Below are positions 32,845 to 43,970 of a stretch of DNA of 64,000 bases, in pieces. The stretch comes from Haplomitrium mnioides (Eukaryota > Marchantiophyta > Haplomitriopsida > Calobryales). The position numbers were made by a program, and so were the translations under genes. Position 1 is the stretch's first letter, and each line of letters opens with the position of its first letter. Under the pieces are notes generated by a model, which was given only the letters and a program-made list of their open reading frames with translations, did no database searches and was not told the origin of the DNA. The stretch is from the NCBI GenBank assembly GCA_049999725.1, contig JBNGIS010035630.1, forward strand, positions 22,156-86,155, read 5' to 3'.

Positions 32845-33058
32845 TAACTCCCCTTCTAATTGCAAAGTGACCTCATGAGCACCTTCTCCTCTCACCAGTC
32901 TTCATCTCGACGTCTTTGGTCTCTTCTTCAAAGCACCACATATTCACATATGGTACAACCCCCTAAACGACTGATTTTGTACACCCCTCAGCACTTGTCT
33001 CCAGTCGTCATAGGGTTCCCTCATCTTCCTCCCTTGCTATATACCTCTTGAGGCGATC
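32845..33058 (-). other. Family B polypurine tract and 3' non-coding end
   Basis: The minus strand AATTAGAAGGGGAGTTA directly precedes the LTR and is almost identical to the tract of G1 at 8772. The rest is non-coding. Confidence 0.7.
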
Positions 33059-33530
33059 TTAATGGATCTTATTCGTGATATTATCCCCTTCTAAGGTATC
33101 TATCTCTCGAGATCCATTCTGATGTAACCTTGTGAGCACAAATAACCCCATCCACCTCGTGTGCAGCTTCCTCGAAAAATGCACAAATCTGCTGTCATAT
33201 AATAGCACCAAATCTTCTTTGTGAACGTCAATTGGTCTCATCCAATTGACTTAGCACTGCTCCCATACACATGTCTAGCACGTCAATCATCATATGGAAT
33301 TCCTTCCCCCAACTAGGCATCATGAGAAATGGTGCATTTGCTAGCCGTTTCTCGAGCTCATGGAAACTGGACAACCTCTTTGAGGTGGGCTCAAAGTCAC
33401 TTCCCATTTTGGTCATTTGTGTAAGAGGTAAGGCTATTGCTCAATGGGCGATGAATCTTTGATAGTAGCCAATGAAACCCAAAAAACTATGCACCCCCTT
33501 CAAATTAGTGGGGATTGACACCTTCAACCA
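33059..33530 (-). pseudogene. Family B element copy 3: RNase H fused to integrase C-terminus by deletion
   Basis: The frame 33416-33228 gives GSDFEPTSKRLSSFHELEKRLANAPF and then EFHMMIDVLDMCMGAVLSQLDE, the start of RNase H. Immediately after, the frame 33241-33059 gives DVHKEDLVLLYDSRF and LHTRWMGLFVLTRLHQNGS, the integrase C-terminal domain. The rest of RNase H and the whole integrase core (about 1.4 kb in the P copies) are absent. The hexamer caattg occurs on both sides of the junction (33229-33248), suggesting a microhomology deletion. Confidence 0.85.
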
Positions 33531-34245
33531 AACGCTGACCTTACCTTCTGGTCAACCTCAATTCATGTGCTAGATATCTTGTGACCGAGAAGCACTCCTT
33601 CCTTAACTCCGAAGAAGTACTTCCCCATATGCAACCACAATCCTGTCTCCTAACAACACTATTATGTGAGGCTCACATCTCGCTCATGGTCACACACCTT
33701 TCTGTACACCACAAAGTCGTGAATGAAAATTTCGAGAAACTTTCTCAAGTAACTCTTGAAGATATTCATCATCAATCTTTGAAATTTTCCAAGCGCATTA
33801 GAGAGCCCGAAAGGCATCATTTGGAAGGTGAACACCCCTCATTTCGTGGTGAATGTCGTCTTCAATCGATTCTCCTCCCTGATCTAGATCTGATTGCACC
33901 ATGAGTAGTCATACATAAAGCTATACATTTCATGCTCAAATACTAAGTCATGCACCCCATTGATGAATGACAACGAGTAATGATCCTTTTTGTTGCCTCA
34001 TTTAGCTTTTGGAAATCTTGGCACACTTGAATCTTTTGCTTCCCATCAGCCCCAGTTTCTTTGGCACCACTACAAGAGGTGACACCCACTCACTGTTCAG
34101 AACAGGAAAGATAAATCCAGCCTCCAACAACTCTTTGATCTCCTCTTTTATTTGAGTTCCTTTGCCAGACTTCACTATCTCAATGACCTCAAATTTCTTC
34201 TCCTCCCTATTTGATTCTCTACAAGATTCCTCCGCCCGAGTGCAT
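33531..34245 (-). pseudogene. Family B element copy 3: reverse transcriptase
   Basis: Piece 34283-34002 contains IKEEIKELLEAGFIFPVLNSEWVSPLVVVPKK, the gypsy RT fingers. Downstream sequence still matches the YSGYN, MPFGLSNA-like and FIDDF-like regions on the minus strand but in broken frames (33600-33950). The homology ends at about 34245, where unrelated pyrimidine-rich sequence begins. Confidence 0.8.
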
Positions 34246-34990
34246 CCCCTCCTTGAAATCCTCCTTGCAGCTGCATCTCTCAATTCTTCTCACCGAAGTC
34301 TTCCAATTCCTCTCCTTTCAATTTCATCCTAGCAATTTCTCAATTTATCCCCACAACTCATCAACTTTTCTTCACAACTCGTTGATTTCTCCCCACAGCT
34401 CCCGAAATGTCTCCGAATTCCCCTCCTACTCAAATTCTTCCATTCGCTGATCTTCTCACCCGATCTCCCCTTCTGCTTGATTCCTCCTGGCTCCTCCTGA
34501 AATTCTCACCTGGCAATTCTCCTCTTCTGAATCCTCAATTCTTCTCGTCGTCTGGAATTTCTCCTTGTCGCTTTCTTCTTCTCAAGTTCTTCTCTGGCTC
34601 GATTTCTCCTCTTGCTGAATTTTCTTGCCTGACGCCTCTCCTTTGATTTCACTCTCAATTCCTTCGCCCTCTCCGATTGATTTTGCCCTCTCTCCCTTTC
34701 TGAATTCTGCCTCCATCACCTACGATTTCGCTCACAGCTTCTGAATTCGCTCGCCACTTCTGAGTTCAATTTTTCCCTCTCTGCCCTTTACTCTGTTGAT
34801 TTTGCTTGCCCACTCCCAAATCCTGAATCCCACCACTCCTTCCTCTCGATTTCTCCATTCACTGAATTTGCTCGTCTCACCCCTCTCCTATGATTTCACC
34901 CTCCTCCTTCGATTTTGCCCTCTTTCTTCTTCAATTTTGCCTTCCTACTATTTGAATTCGCTCCACAGCTACGAGTCCTCCCGTAGTGGC
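34246..34990. other. Pyrimidine-rich sequence of unknown origin
   Basis: Strong C/T bias on the plus strand with loosely repeated phrases (ttcgctc, gaattc, ctcctcttctg, gatttcac). No domain recognised. With the next segments it separates RT (left) from protease and gag (right) of one family B element, so it is either an insertion or a replacement in pol. Confidence 0.6.
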
Positions 34991-35002
34991 TGCATGACAT
35001 CT

Positions 35003-35102
35003 ACTTGCAGAGGAAAGCAAGGAAGGGAAGGAAGAAGGGAAAAAAAAGAAGGAAGAAGAATGGAAAGAGAGGAGCGGGAAGGAAGAAGGAGGAGAAAGGA
35101 AG
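35003..35102. repeat. Homopurine GGAAG/AAGG low-complexity tract at gap edge
   Basis: About 95 bases almost wholly of A and G (gaaggaagaagg-type), switching abruptly from the C/T-rich sequence before it. The tract leads into the 400-base gap and probably caused the assembly break. Confidence 0.85.
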
Positions 35103-35502
35103 NNNNNNNNNNNNNNNNNNNNNNNNNNNNNNNNNNNNNNNNNNNNNNNNNNNNNNNNNNNNNNNNNNNNNNNNNNNNNNNNNNNNNNNNNNNNNNNNNN
35201 NNNNNNNNNNNNNNNNNNNNNNNNNNNNNNNNNNNNNNNNNNNNNNNNNNNNNNNNNNNNNNNNNNNNNNNNNNNNNNNNNNNNNNNNNNNNNNNNNNNN
35301 NNNNNNNNNNNNNNNNNNNNNNNNNNNNNNNNNNNNNNNNNNNNNNNNNNNNNNNNNNNNNNNNNNNNNNNNNNNNNNNNNNNNNNNNNNNNNNNNNNNN
35401 NNNNNNNNNNNNNNNNNNNNNNNNNNNNNNNNNNNNNNNNNNNNNNNNNNNNNNNNNNNNNNNNNNNNNNNNNNNNNNNNNNNNNNNNNNNNNNNNNNNN
35501 NN
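35103..35502. other. Assembly gap (400 N)
   Basis: Exactly 400 unknown bases following a homopurine tract and followed by gggaataacagagaac. Open frames drawn across it are not real. Confidence 0.99.
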
Positions 35503-35852
35503 GGGAATAACAGAGAACAAAGTATATAGAACAGAGGAAAACCAAACCAAAGGAGGAATGTGCAGGAAAAAAGGAAAGGATGGCTTGCTTGGACCCTCAA
35601 TCTGTTGAATTCTCTTCACCATTCTCTCTTTAGTCGAGTTCTGCTGTCGCTTCTTCCTCGCGCCAAACTAGGCCAACCCTCCAATGGATTCGAACAAATC
35701 TACTTTCTTAAGACTATCGACAACTCCTTAAACTGATTTTATTTTCTTTGCCCCCCTTGTGCATCATGTTGATTAGTCATGGGCTCAAAGTGCTATACTA
35801 GGCCGGCTTAAGCACAAAACATCAAAGAAACCTGAAAAACCCTAGATGATAG
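35503..35852. other. Unassigned sequence between gap and family B protease
   Basis: No domain or repeat match seen. It is the right part of the foreign block inside the family B pol region. Confidence 0.4.
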
Positions 35853-36250
35853 CCTCGTAGGTCTTATCAACAACTCCTTCCATTGCCTTTGGTACAGTGG
35901 GCTATCTTCAATCAATTGCTCGACTGTTGCTATGACTGGGAAATCTCAGACATCTCCTTGGATGCTATAGGGGACAGGGTGTGCCATCTCGGTGGGGGGG
36001 ACCACCACATCCTTGCTCTTCTGAGGCTCTTCCGATGCATGCTACCTTTGAACATCCTTCAAGGTTTCCCTAACCACAAAACGCTCCTCTGCAGCATCCA
36101 TTGCCTCCACTCATCTTCTCACCTTCTCCCACTGTTTGGCGTAGAACCATTTGGCATTATCCCTCTCATTATCTAAATCACTTATAGATGGCAAGTTGGG
36201 AGCCTTAGCCTTCTCAGCTTCACACCATTTTCTTCGCTTTTCCTTCTTCC
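35853..36250 (-). pseudogene. Family B element copy 3: protease N-terminal part
   Basis: The minus strand still shows the region YNIQGDVSDFPVIATVEQLIEDSPLYQRQWKELL near 35975-35870, matching the protease N-terminus of P and G1. It is cut at about 35853, before the Asp-Gly-Gly active site. The missing active site would lie in the foreign block or be deleted. Confidence 0.75.
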
Positions 36251-37767
36251 CGGTTTTGGCTTCCAATTACATCATCACCCGATAGCAGTCTTATAATGAG
36301 GGCATCTCCCAACCTGACAAATCTACTCCCTTCTCCTTCGTCTCACTCTTGACTTCTTTTTCCCATTCTAGAGTTACCAAATTCATTGCCGGTGGTGGTG
36401 GTGGTGGATTCACATCTACATTCTGAACTGCTTGTGGTCTCTTGTTGAGTGGGCAATTCATCACTACATGCCCCTCCTTCTTGCTTTTGAAATAGACCAC
36501 ACATGGTACACCATGGCTCTGCTTCCTTGGATCGGGAAAATTTGGAGATATGTGATCCGATTGGGTACAATTCTAGCAGATCAAAATGGTTGTTCAAGGT
36601 GGCCTACTGGCTACCCAACCGCTGGACAGTTCTGCCGTTGCTCCTGCAGGTCTGCTCAAAATTGTGTGAGGTCCACCACTGACCTGGTATAACATCTTCG
36701 GGGCCTCCTCATGCACATGCTCAACTTCCTTGTGCATGCACTCGGGGGGTTCTTTTCTCACGCAGGGGATGGCATGAGGCTTTGCAGGGCACTCCTAAGG
36801 AGAGTGACCATGCTGCTTGCACTTCACGCACTACACCCCTACTCGTTTGGTCAATCTTGGCTTGATTTCTGGCTTGATCCCTGCAAGGAGTATATTCAAG
36901 GCCTCCATCTTGGCATTCAACTCCTCAAGTGGATCCTTCCCACCTTTCCTTCTGATGGGCTCCTAATCAAGGACTCTCTTCGGCTTCATCTTCTGGCCAT
37001 CCGACGGTGGGAGTGCCGATCCTTCCGATTTGTGGCATCCCTCTTTTTCTTCGGCCCCTTCTACTTCTTCTTCCTTTGGCATACCTGTCCTCATTGGAAC
37101 TGCTGATGTTCAACTCCCCCTCACTTTCCAAGGTGGAGGATGAACTCTCATTTGACTTCTCCTCATTGCTTGACTCATTTGAAGAGTCCTCTAATTCGTA
37201 CCTTTCCCTTGCCTTTTTTCTCACGTGATAGAGGCTCTGAAATGGGACTAAGCCGCACTCACCGTGGCTTTCAAGGTCTCAAGGTCAGTCTACCACACCC
37301 TCGTCCCTATCTCCTTGCGCAAAGCCACTAGGAACCATGAGGTCAACATCCCATCGGTGGTCGGTGGATTCAACTTTTGCGCCACCTTCTTGAATCTTTC
37401 CTCACCAATTATTTTTTCTACATCCGTAGCTTCCCCATTTCGATCAAGGCTATAGTCTCCTCCATGATTTGTAGGAACTCTGATACGAACCAATTCTTGA
37501 AAGCCTCCCAGTCTTTCTTAATATGATTTGGCAAGTCTTATACCACAGTTGTGCCTCTTCTCTTAGGACAGCGGGAAGAATACATAATATAAGGTGGGAT
37601 TTTGCCACATTTTCAAGATCATCCAACCAAGCATCTAGGTCATCAATTGGATGTCTCTTGAAAGGTTTGTACTTGAACCTTCCTCGTAGTACTGGAGAAA
37701 GTACCAAATTAGCCATTACAGCAATTGGTAAAGACAACTCCACCCATAGGTCAATGCCCTCCTCCAC
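36251..37767 (-). pseudogene. Family B element copy 3: Gag
   Basis: The best start for this family is the ATG at 37767: MEEGIDLWVELSLPIAVMANLV, then RGRFKYKPFKRHPIDDLDAWLDDLENVAKSHLILCILPAVLREEAQLWYKT, a recognisable Gag capsid domain. Later pieces encode RFKKVAQKLNPPTTDGMLTSWFLVALRKEI, the acidic tract (37224-36967: SSNESSNEEKSNESSSSTLESEGE) and knuckle 3 with both first Cys residues altered (YFKSKKEGHVVMNC). Several frameshifts. P gag copies have GTG in place of this ATG. Confidence 0.85.
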
Positions 37768-38021
37768 ACTTGTCTTGCTCCCTTAACTTTCTTCTTTAAC
37801 TTCTAAGCTCAGAGCGCCCGCAATATAAGAGAATGTTCTCAGGCCAAAACTGTAATTGCACTTCAAGACTCCTAGCGTTTTGCACCCAATCTTCACACTG
37901 CTTCGACTTCAACCCTAGTGCTGCCACTTTAAGGCGCTGCTCTTCCCAAGACAATAGACCTGTTCCAGGTTGATATCAGATTCTTGTGAACCTTTGCCCT
38001 CCTTCTAGTGCCAAAAACATA
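37768..38021 (-). other. Family B leader with primer binding site
   Basis: Untranslated leader. The minus strand TGGCACTAGAAGGAGGG at 37997-38013 lies eight bases inside the LTR end at 38022. Confidence 0.7.
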
Positions 38022-39971
38022 TGTTGCACCCCTCTTCTTGGCACTTGCCATAGAAAGAGCCAATTCCGAGGAAAGAGGAGTGACACAATGTAACATCCTC
38101 TTGTATGAGACGGCCCCAGACCCCGATCAAAAATCTTATTCACACTAATGGCCGTGCGTTGCTTGTCGGTGCTCTCACTCAACAAAGACCCCTAAAACCA
38201 CAGCCCAATCCTTCTCTTCACACACCACCCCAAGCCAAGGCAAGCCCCACTCAGATGTATTGTTCTAGCGGCCAACCATTCTTGCTAAGGATCGGCTTGC
38301 GAACCTTCATATGTACAACATTTCAAAGGAGAAAATTACCTACAAGACTACTTATAAGAGCTCAACACTACTCCAACATAGGAAATAAACAGGGGTCAGC
38401 TACTCCAACACCTTCACTACACCTTCTAACTACTCTATAGAGTCTCTAACTTTTATAAACAGCTAGACAATAAAGGCTATAAACATATCTACACTATTCA
38501 CACATGAGAAGCATAGAGCGCCATTGGCCAGCGACTCCAAACACTACTTGAGTTTCCCTCTCGACACTTCACACTTCAGCCCGCCCACTCACACACACGC
38601 CTCCACATAGTTTATACCCTCCATCGTTAGAGGGGTTTGGATTCACTTCCACAAGCTCGGAAGAGGTATGATTAATTTCCACCCTTGGAAGACAGTCCTA
38701 CTGACTACTGGAACCCACTTCACTCGAGACCTCGACCTGGTCTTCCCCACAATGTGAGGGATAACGCAGCCAACCCTTGCCTTTGGCCCCCCTTGAAATA
38801 CAAACCAGCAACACCTCCAAGTGTTACTAGAGCTGAGTCCTCTATGCAGCCACAAATCACATATGTCCAAGCCGAACGTACCCTCTTCTCCTTTGAGTAT
38901 CAATCCACCTCTGAACGTCGGTGCACCTTGGGAGTGAGTTCACATGGATTTCCCAAGCCTTAAGAGTCTCATGCCCAATGATTCTCAGCAGCCCTCTAGT
39001 CCACCTCCACCCCGATCGACACCCTAACACAAGTACACTCGCTTCAATCAAAGTGTCAATAGAATGAGTTTTATGTCCCTCACTCTCCTCTTTTACAAGA
39101 TCTTCAACGACACCTTCCGGTCTACCTCTCAACTTCAAGACATTCCAACATCCTCAACAATGCCTATGCACATACCCTTGTACACATCCACGCTTTGTTA
39201 ATTGCACTGACAACCCCAAGATCAAGCACTCAACCACAATGCATTGTCGGCATCATCGACCAGGCATTAGTGCACACACTTGTACACTTCCGAGCCCCTT
39301 GACTTGATCCAAGCCCTCACTCTCTGACGTGAGGACTATCTATACTCCAGCTCATTTGTTTCGTGCTCGCTTGCATTGAATCTTGACCCTTTAATCTAGA
39401 AGCTTCTCCATCCAACGACGGTGAGCGCCCCACTTCAGTTCATACCTATATAGGGACTCAAGAGAAAACACGTGACCCAAGAACTCTGATGATTGGCTAT
39501 TCGATGAAGTGATCCTAAAACGATAATATCGGCTCAATAAGTTGATTCGATGAATATAGGTTTGGCCAGATCAGATGAGTTACTCCGATGAAGAGGGGAT
39601 CGACCGTTTGATGAAAATTTAAATGCCTTTGATCCGACAAGGAGTATTGAGTTATCCGATAAGCCTGGTCAGTTCAAGCCGTCGGCGATAGACCCGGATC
39701 ATCAATGGTAGACCCATATGATTGATGGAAGACCTGATGGTCAACCTCAATTGTTGACTAACCCCAATGACGCACTGTCCAACATTGTCTTCCAAGCAGA
39801 AGTTGGACCACCGCAGCTAACAAAAACAAAGAACAAGATCGTACCCAGGCCAGTCAACTCTGATGCTTTAACGGACCCCAATGAAACCAAAAAAACTCTG
39901 ATGGAAGAATGAATCTGGAAAATTGAACCTCTGAGACCCCGATCAAACCAGGTTATACCCGGTGGGTCTGC
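38022..39971 (-). repeat. Family B LTR copy 2, part 1 (interrupted by P)
   Basis: Begins TGTTGCACCC and matches 30763 to about 32333. At ggtgggtctgc the homology stops and the P element begins. It resumes at 62735 with tatacgagtcctttgacc, matching 32336 onward. The shared inter-family module occurs at about 39789-39825 (cttccaagcagaagttggaccaccg), plus strand, antisense to the element. Confidence 0.9.
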
Positions 39972-40689
39972 TGTCAGCTGGACTTGAAGGTACTTCGTCA
40001 AAACATTTTAAAAAAATAGTTGCGTAGTCATGTATATTCTTGATTTTCAGCCGGATAGATAACTGATAGTCGTCAAAGTACTCAGAATAGGCTCAGGGCA
40101 ACTGGAAGAATCAGGGTCATAGGCCATGGATGGAGGGATTGAGGAGCAAAAAGGAAAACAGAGTGGGGCAAAATGTGGAAGAAAAAAAGACAGGGGCAGA
40201 GGAAACCCTAGGCAGTAAAAGTAGAAATTGAGTGAAGGGTTGAGCACCTCTGGTCTAGACCTAGGGCTGGTTGCAAGGAGAGCTGTAAGGCGCATCCAAT
40301 GCAACAAAAATCAAGTCAACCTGATGTGTATCAAAGATGTTGGAGTCGGTTGAAGTTCAACCTTAGAAAACTACTTAATTCATAGGGATCGAACCGAGGA
40401 GCAAGATTCACCTCAAACCTGTAAGGGAAGATTGCAAAGGAGGGCTGCTGTCAAGGCAAAAGGAGGGGGACAGATTTCATGGACATAGGTGTAGGAATGG
40501 GTAGGAACAGAGGAAATGGGTAAGAGCTGATGTAGAGCAAAGGAGCAAACAGTTGTGACCACTGAGTCCCAAATTCATAACCGTTTGAGCTGCACACTAG
40601 CTTGATAGAGAGAGGAGCTCAAGGCAATTGGATTGCAATTTGAATCAAGGAGAATGATGGAGAAATAAGGAAGAACTACCCTATGAAAG

Positions 40690-42060
40690 TTATCCGATAG
40701 TCATTACTCGAAATCCGAAGAATCCTGCAGCCCGAGGTAGTTCGAAGTAGGCAGTCCGATGACCAAAGTCCAAAGGCTGAAGTCCGACATCCGATGTCCG
40801 ATGTCTGAGATCCGATGGCTGAGGTCCGATGTCCGAAGCCTGAAGCCCGAAGGCTGAGATCCGAAGTCCGAAGTGCCACGTTTCCGATGTCCGGAGTCCG
40901 AGGAATTCCGTGGACTGGCAAGTCCGAAGAATCCAACAGGATCTTTTGAAGTGCCACATGTCCGAGGTAGCGCCGTCCGACGCCGTTTTCCATAGGGAAG
41001 TTGGACCGCCACCTTGACCAATAGTTCCAAAGTTGACCATGGCCCTAGGAATCCCATGGGCTGACGAGTCTGAAGGATCCAACAGACTCCTCCGAAGTGC
41101 CACGTGTACGATGTCCGAAGTCCGAAGGCGGATGTCCAAGGTCCTAAGGGTCACGTATCTGTAGCCTGAAATTCAAAGTCCGGAGTCCAAATAATCCCAT
41201 GGAGTGGTGAGTTCAAAGAATCCAATGGGCTCCTCCGAAGTGCCACGTGTCCGAGGTAGCTCTGTCCGACGCCGTTTTCCATAGGGAAGTTGGACCGCCA
41301 CCTTTGACCAATAGTTCTGAAGTTGACCAGCGTTTAAGAAATCCCACTGGCTGGCGAGTCCGAAGAATCCAACTGGCTCCTCTAAAGTGCCACATATCCG
41401 AGGTAGTGCCGTCCAACGTTGTTTTTCCACAAGGAAATTAGACCGCTACCTTTGACCAATAGTTCGAAAGTTGACCAAGGTCCGAGGAATCCCATAGACT
41501 GGTGAGTTTGAAGAATCCAATGGGCACCTCCTAAGTGTCATGTGTCCGAAGTCCAAATTTCGAAGGCGGAGGTCCAAGGTCCAAAGAGTCACGTATACGT
41601 AGGCTGAAATCCGAAGTCCGGAGTCCGAAGAATCCGCCAAGCTGGTGAGTCTGAAGAATCCAACGAGCTCCTCCGAAGTGCCACTTGTCCAAGGTAGCAT
41701 TGTCTGACGCCATTTTCTACAACGAAGTTGGACCGCCACCTCTGACCAATAGTTCCAAAGTTGACTAGGGTCCGAGGAATCCCATGGACTAGCGAGTCCG
41801 AAGAATCCAACGGACTCCTCCGAAGTGCCATGTGTTTGAGGTTCGAAGTTCACAGATTGAGGTCTGAAGGTCGACGTCCGATGTTCGAGGTCTGCAGTCT
41901 AAAGAATCTCACAGACTAGTGAGTTTGAGGAATTCCGCGGACTCCATTGAAGTGCTACGTTGCTGAAGTTTGAGGTCCGAAGTCCGCAGTCCGAAGGATC
42001 TTACGTGCTGCTGAGTTCGAGGAATTTTATGGGCTTCCTAGAAGTACCATGAATCCGAAA
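40690..42060. repeat. ~147-bp satellite-like array in P LTR1
   Basis: Repeated tccgaagtgccacgtgtccgagg, gccgtccgacgccgttttcca, gggaagttggaccgccacc and ttccgaagttgacc blocks, with shorter gtccga-rich units between them. Landmark ggaagttggacc at about 40999, 41286 and 41725. The period is less regular here than in LTR3. Confidence 0.8.
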
Positions 42061-42127
42061 ATCCGAGAATGGGGCCATCAGTGGTGCTGTCGCCGTTTGT
42101 GAAGGAGCCAGGACACGACTATCACAC

Positions 42128-42137
42128 TATAAAAGGG
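42128..42137 (+). promoter_or_regulatory. Candidate TATA box of P LTR1
   Basis: TATAAAAGGG in the context atcacacTATAAAAGGGatcag, after the tandem part and about 1.6 kb before the LTR end. The same place in LTR2 and LTR3 reads cacactaaaaaaagg, without TATA. The location fits an LTR U3/R boundary, but there is no expression evidence. Confidence 0.45.
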
Positions 42138-42650
42138 ATCAGACAAAGGAAAACGTATGTCCCTTCAAACTCCAATTGCCAGAGCTACAGATGTCAGATT
42201 GGCATGAAGTCAGTCTTGTTAGAAAGAGGGCAACAAAACCCAGATATTGGCATATAGCTTAGACTCTGAAATTGGAAACCCCACTTGCGGCCTGTGTGAA
42301 AAGGCGGGGTACACCCCTCAGCCGTCAAATAAGAGAAACAAAGACCTTAAAGGAAGGGCTGTGATGAACATCGAGGCAGGGGGAAACAAGCATGGAGTAT
42401 AGACTGCCTCACTTTGAAGCTATGTGGATGGATTTTTTTGTGCAGAGAGAGCAGCAAGATATGGAGGAGGGAGTTTTGGTGAGACCTTAAGTGAAGTGGG
42501 TGTACTCATGAAGGAGGGCCATCATAGGGTGGAGGTGGACTGAGGAGGTGTTGGGAATTGCGGAGCAAGAGGCTCTTGAGGCTTAGAATTCTCAAGTGGA
42601 CTCATTTTATGAAGCAGACCAACATTTGGAGGTGGACCAACACTTGGAGG

Positions 42651-42750
42651 NNNNNNNNNNNNNNNNNNNNNNNNNNNNNNNNNNNNNNNNNNNNNNNNNN
42701 NNNNNNNNNNNNNNNNNNNNNNNNNNNNNNNNNNNNNNNNNNNNNNNNNN
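42651..42750. other. Assembly gap (100 N) in P LTR1
   Basis: Flanked by caacacttggagg and tgtggagaaagg. In LTR2 and LTR3 the same flanks are separated by about 133 and 132 bp (52494-52626, 61583-61714), so the real missing length is probably about 132 bp. Confidence 0.99.
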
Positions 42751-43779
42751 TGTGGAGAAAGGAGAGTAGTAGCCACGTTAGTACCTATGCACGACGGGGA
42801 AGATCCAGCCAAATCTAGGGTGGAGTGGGTCGTCCAACAGCTAGGAGGGTTGTCTTCAAGAGGTGGAAGTTAAATGAGACCTCTTCCGAGCCTGAGGAAG
42901 TAAATTTAGGGCTTCTAGCGATGGAAGTTGAAAAAGTATTTGGACAGGGTGTGTGAGTGGGGAGAGAGTAGGCAGAGTGGATAATGTTTTTGGTGTTGTT
43001 GTGCTTGTAGAATCAGGGCTCATATTCGAAACACAAATTTTGAAACTCTCTCTGGAACTTCAATGGATAGGGGATTGTATTGAGAAGGCTGAGGTAGATC
43101 ACAGGGGAGAATTTGGGCTGACTTGGGTGAAAACGAGGCTACATTATTTACAATTCTAGTCGGGCTAGAGTGTTGGTGACAATTTGCTGCACAAAAGTGG
43201 GGGGAGTGATGTCAGCAGAGATAGGTAGGGAGGAAGATAGTTATGTACGTGCTCAGGAAGGCCAATAGGTTGGGCTCAACGCTTGGATTATAATTTCTCT
43301 TTTGTTTTGAGGTTAAAATAGATAGCTCTACTTTGTTTGGGTGCTTGAGTAGCCAGCCCCGTTTGCATTTCAGTTATTGGAAGAGTGATTAGTCTTGCTT
43401 TTGTTAGGTGGCAACCTGTAGAAGAGAGCTGCAAGTCCATTTTTGATAAGTAATTGTATGCACCCCTATTCATAGGAGGGGACATTGAATATCTGTAATT
43501 GGATTGAATCAAATGCAATATTGGTGTGTGCCCAAAATCATTTGGGTTGTGATTGCTCCGTGTGTATGGTGGAGAAGAATACAAGTGTGTCCTTTGCTTG
43601 GTGGGGTTGAGAAGAGAGTGGAAATACAAGGTGAAAGTTCAGGATCGCTAAGATCTGAATTCGCTTACGTAGGTTCTGGGGCCATCTCATTAAAGAGCTC
43701 GATAACTTTTCTCCCCCTTTCCTCTAAAATAACATCAATTAGGTGTTAAGAAAGGCGGAAGGGGTGTGACATAGATTTT

Positions 43780-43796
43780 TGGCGCTAGAATGAGGG
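43780..43796 (+). other. P1 primer binding site
   Basis: TGGCGCTAGAATGAGGG, eight bases after the LTR end. Identical in type to the sites of P2 and family B. The leader to 43970 is non-coding. Confidence 0.75.
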
Positions 43797-43970
43797 AAAA
43801 GGTTTGAAGAAACTTGAGATCAACCTCGAACTAGAGAGTCACCTTGCGAGGGCAAGGGCCACAAAAAGGGTCAAGGCAAAAGGTTTGGGGATCTGTGAAC
43901 AATTAAGGGGTTTCTTATACCTCCTCCTTAGTTCCCTTTACTAGAGAAGAGGAAAAAGTGAGACAAGGTG

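Larger units (their letters stand above)
39972..43771 (+). repeat. P LTR1
   Basis: Starts TGTCAGCTGGACTTGAAGG and ends GGTGTGACA. It comprises a unique part (39972-40690), a satellite-like tandem part (about 40690-42060), a TATA candidate (42128), a gap (42651-42750) and a unique end. It is colinear with LTR2. Short open frames inside are not conserved between the three LTRs. Confidence 0.9.

Noticed and set aside
34796-35622. Open frames of 170-270 codons spanning the 400-base gap
   Set aside because: Most of their length is N, and the rest is homopurine or homopyrimidine sequence.
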